NCBI GenBank assembly: GCA_020720965.1
Contig: DYNS01000095.1
Coordinates: 1-9,290 of the forward strand
Source: Anaerolinea sp.
Lineage (GTDB): Bacteria > Chloroflexota > Anaerolineae > Anaerolineales > Villigracilaceae
Direction of reading: 5' to 3'
Length of the DNA stretch: 9,290 nt
The translations under genes and the position numbers were made by a program. Below, piece after piece: positions 5,977-9,290 of the stretch. Under the pieces are notes generated by a model. The model was given only the letters and a program-made list of their open reading frames with translations. It was not told the origin of the DNA and did no database searches. The stretch's first letter is position 1. Each line of letters opens with the position of its first letter.

Positions 5977-6912
5977 GGTTTGGGTTGGTTCTCTCCACAA
6001 CAGGGTGACGAAAATGCCAAGCAGGAGCATGAGGGTGACTGCCAGCCCACCTTCGGGACCAAACCCGCCGCCGGTGAGCCAGTCGGCGCCGGTTTCTTGC
6101 AGGTTGAGGAGCATTCCGCCCCCGGCTTCGGTTCCGCTGACTTGCAGACCGAAGAAGTTGCCTTGTACCCAGTTCCAAACGGAGTGCAGGGCGCTGATGC
6201 CCCACAGCGAACCTTCTCGCAGGGCGTAAAAGGCGGCAAACAGCCCAAACAAAAAAAGGTTGAGGAGGGCGATGAGGCTAAGGTTGGGGTTTAAGCCATG
6301 CAAAACGGCAAAAAATAGGGAGGAGAGCAAAATGCCGACCCAGGGTTTGTAACGGGCGGCCAGGGTGGGCAACATCCAGCCGCGTGCCAGGGCTTCTTCG
6401 GCAGCGCCCTGCACCATCCAACCCAGGAAGACAATCAGCGTGCCGCCCAGGGCGGCGATGCCCTGCCGGGATGGGTCGCCGCCCTGCTCTGGGGCGACAG
6501 CGCCAAAGAGCGCCAAAATGCCTACCGCGCCGGCGAACATGGCAATTCCCAGCGCCAGCCCGCGCAGGTATTGCATGAGGGCGGCAGGTTTCTCGTAGCC
6601 GAGGTTGGGAGAGGGGCGTTTTTCGTAGAATTTTGCCCACAACGCCAGGAGGAGGAAAATGCCACCAAAGGCGAAGACCAGTTGCAGCGCCATCCACCCG
6701 CCAGAAACAAGGGCGCTTTGAGAAGAGAGAGAGACTTCTCCGCTTTCCGAAAAGCCGTAGAGGCTTATCATCCCGATAAAAACCGGAATTGCGCCAAGTT
6801 GGGCGAGGAAGGCAATTGCCATGCCGAGGGGTAGGGCAAAGAACCAGGGTAAGAGCCGACTGCCAGAGCGGGCAAGTTGATAAAGACGATTTTCGGTAAG
6901 CCAGGGAAACAT
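5971..6912 (-). CDS. CPBP family intramembrane metalloprotease (CAAX protease-like, Abi)
   Basis: This 313-residue membrane protein has about eight hydrophobic segments. The CPBP/Abi core is clear: motif 1 AEEALARG (Glu172, Glu173, Arg177), motif 2 FAVLHGLNP (His205), and motif 3 ALHSVWNW (His243, Asn247). These form the glutamate/histidine active site of the Rce1/CAAX-protease group. Bacterial members are mostly uncharacterised; known roles include peptide processing and self-immunity. The ATG at 6912 is chosen because GGAG (6923-6920) lies 7 nt upstream; a GTG at 6936 would add 8 residues but lies within the stem of a hairpin. A Gly-rich stretch (264-289) precedes the last TM segment. It heads the compact gene set with the UbiA-like gene and mevalonate kinase. 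No bacteriocin or peptide gene is seen nearby. A link to prenylated substrates is inference only. Confidence 0.88.
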   Translation of the reverse strand: MFPWLTENRLYQLARSGSRLLPWFFALPLGMAIAFLAQLGAIPVFIGMISLYGFSESGEVSLSSQSALVSGGWMALQLVFAFGGIFLLLALWAKFYEKRPSPNLGYEKPAALMQYLRGLALGIAMFAGAVGILALFGAVAPEQGGDPSRQGIAALGGTLIVFLGWMVQGAAEEALARGWMLPTLAARYKPWVGILLSSLFFAVLHGLNPNLSLIALLNLFLFGLFAAFYALREGSLWGISALHSVWNWVQGNFFGLQVSGTEAGGGMLLNLQETGADWLTGGGFGPEGGLAVTLMLLLGIFVTLLWREPTQTG

Positions 6913-6919
6913 GGAATGA

Positions 6920-6923
6920 CTCC
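6920..6923 (-). promoter_or_regulatory. Shine-Dalgarno deciding the CPBP start
   Basis: On the minus strand GGAG (6923-6920) lies 7 nt before ATG 6912-6910. It argues for this ATG over the in-frame GTG at 6936-6934, which would be 8 codons earlier and inside the adjacent stem. Confidence 0.55.
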
Positions 6924-6933
6924 AGATAAGTGG

Positions 6934-6970
6934 CACTCACCCCCGCATGGAAGTAAAGCGGGGGTGAGTG
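6934..6970. terminator. Perfect 13-bp hairpin between aconitase and CPBP genes, no T-run
   Basis: CACTCACCCCCGC (6934-6946) and GCGGGGGTGAGTG (6958-6970) are perfect reverse complements around an 11-nt loop. The stem is very GC-rich and lies 8 nt past the aconitase stop and 21 nt before the CPBP ATG. On the minus strand no T-run follows the stem, so it is not a standard intrinsic terminator. It may end or stabilise the 3' end of the aconitase mRNA, be a partial terminator, or separate expression of the two genes. The structure is certain; the terminator label is a best guess. Confidence 0.55.
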
Positions 6971-6978
6971 AGAGGAAA

Positions 6979-9290
6979 TTACTTCATCAAATTCCGCAAA
7001 ACCGTGTGCAGAATGCCGCCGTTGCGGTAGTAGTTCACTTCCACTTCGGTGTTAAGCAGCGCCTTTGCCTGAAACTCCGTCACTTCGCCATCTGGTTTGG
7101 CGGCGCGGACGGTGACGAGGCTTTGGGGAGCCATATCATCGCGGATGCCGAGGATGTCGAAGGTTTCGGAACCATCCAAGCCCAGGCTTTCGGCGTTTTG
7201 TCCTTCCACAAAGCGCAGGGGCAGCACGCCCATACCCACCAGGTTGGAGCGGTGAATGCGCTCGAAGGATTCGGCGATGACCGCCCGCACGCCTTGCAAC
7301 AGGGGTCCCTTTGCCGCCCAGTCGCGGCTGGAGCCGGTTCCATATTCCTTGCCTGCCAGCACCACACAGGGGATTCCCTGCTCCTGATACTGCTTCGCCG
7401 CGTCAAAAATGGGCAGGGTTTCGCCCCATTGGTTGCGCCCGGCATCCCAAACTTTGGTCCAGTTGCCTTCTTTGGGGGCAACCAGTTGATTTTTCAGGCG
7501 GATGTTGGCAAAAGTGCCGCGAGCCATCACCAGGTCGTTGCCGCGCCTCGCCCCGTAAGAGTTGAAGTAGGCGGGAGCCACATCCCGCTCTTGCAGGAAC
7601 TTGCCCGCCGGGCTATCGGCGGCGATGTTGCCCGCCGGGGAGATGTGGTCAGTTGTAATCGAGTCGCCGAAGAGCCCCAACACCCGCGCCGCGCGAATAT
7701 CGCTGACCGAGCCGGTTTGCAGTGTGAGATGCTGGAAGTAAGGCGGGTGATGAATGTAAGTGGATTCTTCGCTCCAGGGGAAGAGCTCGCCCTCGCTCAC
7801 CTTCACCTCCTGCCACATCTCCGTTCCCTCAAAGACCGCCGCGTAGCGCTCTTCAAACATGGACGTATGCAGGCAGGTGGCAACCGTATCCGCCACTTCC
7901 TGGCTGGAGGGCCAAATCTCGCGCAGGTACACGGGGTTTCCGTCCGCGCCTGTGCCAAGCGGCTCGGTTTCCAGGTCAATATCCACTGTGCCAGCCAGAG
8001 CATAAGCGACCACCAAAGGCGGGGAGGCAAGGAAGTTGGCTTTCACCAGAGGATGCACCCGCCCTTCAAAGTTGCGGTTGCCGGAAATCACCGCCGCCGC
8101 GACAAGGTCGCCGCCGCTGACGGCTTTCGCCACCTCACCCGGAAGAGGCCCGCTGTTCCCAATGCAGGTCGTACACCCGTAGCCGACTACGTTGAAGCCC
8201 AGCTGCGCCAGGGGTTCCAGCAGGTCGGCGGCTTTCAGGTATTCCGTCACCACGCGGGAGCCGGGGGCGAGGCTGGTTTTAACGTAAGGCTTCACATTCA
8301 GCCCTTTGGCGGCGGCTTTTTGGGCAACCAAGCCCGCCGCCACCAAAACCGAGGGGTTACTGGTGTTGGTGCAGGAGGTGATGGCGGCAATAACCACTGC
8401 GCCATGCTTCATCGTCTCTGCCCCAAAAGCAGATTGGCGCTGAAGGGCTTCCGCGTTCAACTCGTAGCCGCGTTCTTTTACCGGGGCGGTGAGCGCCTTT
8501 TGGAAGGTGGTTTTCATATCGGTCAGGGAAACCCGGTCTTGGGGGCGTTTGGGACCAGCCAGGGAGGGGACAACCAAGCCGAGGTCGAGTTCCAGGCTGT
8601 CGGTAAATTCCGGGTCTGGGCTGTTGGCTTCGCGGAACAAGCCCTGGGCGCGGCAGTAGGCTTCGGCGCGGGCAATCACCTCGGCAGGGCGACCGGTCAG
8701 ATGCATGTAGCGCAGGGTTTCGGCATCAACGGGGAAGAAGCCCATCGTAGCGCCGTATTCAGGAGCCATGTTGGCAATGGTGGCGCGGTCGGGCAGGGAC
8801 ATATTCTCCAAACCGGGTCCGTAGAATTCTACAAATTTTTCCACCACGCCCTTTTTGCGGAGCATTTGGGTGACGGTGAGGACGAGGTCGGTGGCGGTCA
8901 CGCCATCGCGCAGTTTGCCATAGAGTTTGAAGCCAATCACGTCCGGCAGGAGCATATCCATCGGCTGACCGAGCATGACGGCTTCGGCTTCGATGCCGCC
9001 CACGCCCCAGCCCAGCACGCCCAAGCCGTTAATCATGGTGGTGTGCGAATCGGTGCCAACCAGCGAATCCGGGAAGAGAACGCCTTCACGGGTTCCGACC
9101 ACATCGGAGAGATATTCCAGGTTCACCTGATGGATGATGCCGGTCATGGGGGGCACAACCCGGAAGTTGGAAAAGGCTTTCTGACCCCACTTCAGGAATT
9201 CGTAGCGTTCGCGGTTGCGTAAAAATTCCATTTCGGTGTTGCGGGTGAGGGCATCTGCGGTGGCGAAGAAATCGACCTGCACCGAATGGT
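6979..9290 (-). CDS. acnA: Aconitate hydratase, AcnA/IRP type (N-terminus outside the window)
   Basis: This [4Fe-4S] enzyme interconverts citrate and isocitrate in the TCA cycle. The frame is open to the window edge, where HSVQVDFF is read (completing the family's DHS-V-VD motif), so roughly the first 120-130 residues of a protein of about 890 are missing. Counted from the Val before QVDFF, the visible part shows GTDSHTTMINGLGVLGWGVGG (76-96), cluster ligand Cys304 (SCTNTSNP), ligands Cys370 and Cys373 (YGCTTCIGNSGPL), GDSITTDHISPAG (539-551), the swivel-domain YGTGSSRDWAAKG (647-659) and NLVGMGVLPL (680-689). Domain order is AcnA, not AcnB. A 2-methylisocitrate dehydratase (AcnD) is the main alternative; no prpB/prpC neighbour is seen. 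The TAA stop is followed by a strong hairpin. No frameshift or lost active-site residue is visible. Confidence 0.96.
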   Translation of the reverse strand, partial: HSVQVDFFATADALTRNTEMEFLRNRERYEFLKWGQKAFSNFRVVPPMTGIIHQVNLEYLSDVVGTREGVLFPDSLVGTDSHTTMINGLGVLGWGVGGIEAEAVMLGQPMDMLLPDVIGFKLYGKLRDGVTATDLVLTVTQMLRKKGVVEKFVEFYGPGLENMSLPDRATIANMAPEYGATMGFFPVDAETLRYMHLTGRPAEVIARAEAYCRAQGLFREANSPDPEFTDSLELDLGLVVPSLAGPKRPQDRVSLTDMKTTFQKALTAPVKERGYELNAEALQRQSAFGAETMKHGAVVIAAITSCTNTSNPSVLVAAGLVAQKAAAKGLNVKPYVKTSLAPGSRVVTEYLKAADLLEPLAQLGFNVVGYGCTTCIGNSGPLPGEVAKAVSGGDLVAAAVISGNRNFEGRVHPLVKANFLASPPLVVAYALAGTVDIDLETEPLGTGADGNPVYLREIWPSSQEVADTVATCLHTSMFEERYAAVFEGTEMWQEVKVSEGELFPWSEESTYIHHPPYFQHLTLQTGSVSDIRAARVLGLFGDSITTDHISPAGNIAADSPAGKFLQERDVAPAYFNSYGARRGNDLVMARGTFANIRLKNQLVAPKEGNWTKVWDAGRNQWGETLPIFDAAKQYQEQGIPCVVLAGKEYGTGSSRDWAAKGPLLQGVRAVIAESFERIHRSNLVGMGVLPLRFVEGQNAESLGLDGSETFDILGIRDDMAPQSLVTVRAAKPDGEVTEFQAKALLNTEVEVNYYRNGGILHTVLRNLMK

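Noticed and set aside
5259..6248. A 329-codon minus-strand frame across the UbiA-like and CPBP genes
   Set aside because: It is a Pro/Ser-rich out-of-frame shadow of two well-recognised genes and has no motif of its own.
6913..6936. GTG start at 6936 for the CPBP gene
   Set aside because: It lies inside a stable stem, while the ATG at 6912 has GGAG 7 nt upstream.
6877..9222. A 781-codon open frame on the plus strand opposite aconitase and the start of the CPBP gene
   Set aside because: Its codons lie exactly opposite the aconitase codons, so it stays open only because aconitase lacks TTA, CTA and TCA codons over that span, as expected with GC-rich codon use. The product is Gly/His/Val-rich without any family motif, has no credible ribosome site, and crosses the hairpin at 6934-6970. 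Aconitase on the other strand has all its active-site motifs.

Overview
The window looks like chromosome from a moderately GC-rich bacterium, most likely Chloroflexota and possibly Anaerolineae. This is inferred from gene content and the flavour of the proteins: a mevalonate-pathway kinase, a DPPR-synthase-like UbiA prenyltransferase, a PhnD-type lipoprotein and a HAMP-cyclase. No marker gene here settles it. There are nine protein genes (two cut by the window edges) and one tRNA. All are on the minus strand except one plus-strand gene in the middle. No transposase, phage gene or CRISPR array is visible.

Left block (1-2474, minus, read right to left). A PhnD-like substrate-binding lipoprotein is followed 3 nt later by a two-TM, Cache-like, HAMP, class III adenylate cyclase. 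Directly behind the cyclase stop (TAG-ATG) a further reading frame with a strong Shine-Dalgarno starts and runs off the window. No ABC permease or ATPase is seen, so the set reads better as a ligand-sensing cAMP module than as a transporter.

Middle block (2475-3410). An RNase H-like gene is followed 13 nt later by tRNA-Val(UAC). A consensus -10 hexamer overlaps the RNase H stop codon, and two terminator-like hairpins lie behind the tRNA. The divergent region between RNase H and the FAH gene holds a large imperfect inverted repeat that ends in a T-run.

Right block (3411-9290). A plus-strand fumarylacetoacetate-hydrolase-family gene converges on mevalonate kinase, and their stop codons overlap by 4 bp. 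Reading leftwards on the minus strand, the order is aconitase (5' end outside the window), a 13-bp perfect hairpin, a CPBP-family membrane protease, a UbiA-family prenyltransferase resembling decaprenyl-phosphate phosphoribosyltransferase, and mevalonate kinase. The last three are tightly packed (9-nt gap, then an ATGA overlap) and form a probable operon. Its last two members make isoprenoid precursors and use polyprenyl phosphate.

Most of this is ordinary housekeeping. The parts most worth a second look are the binding-protein/cyclase module with its unidentified third gene, the inverted repeat at 3278-3353, and the UbiA-mevalonate kinase pair.
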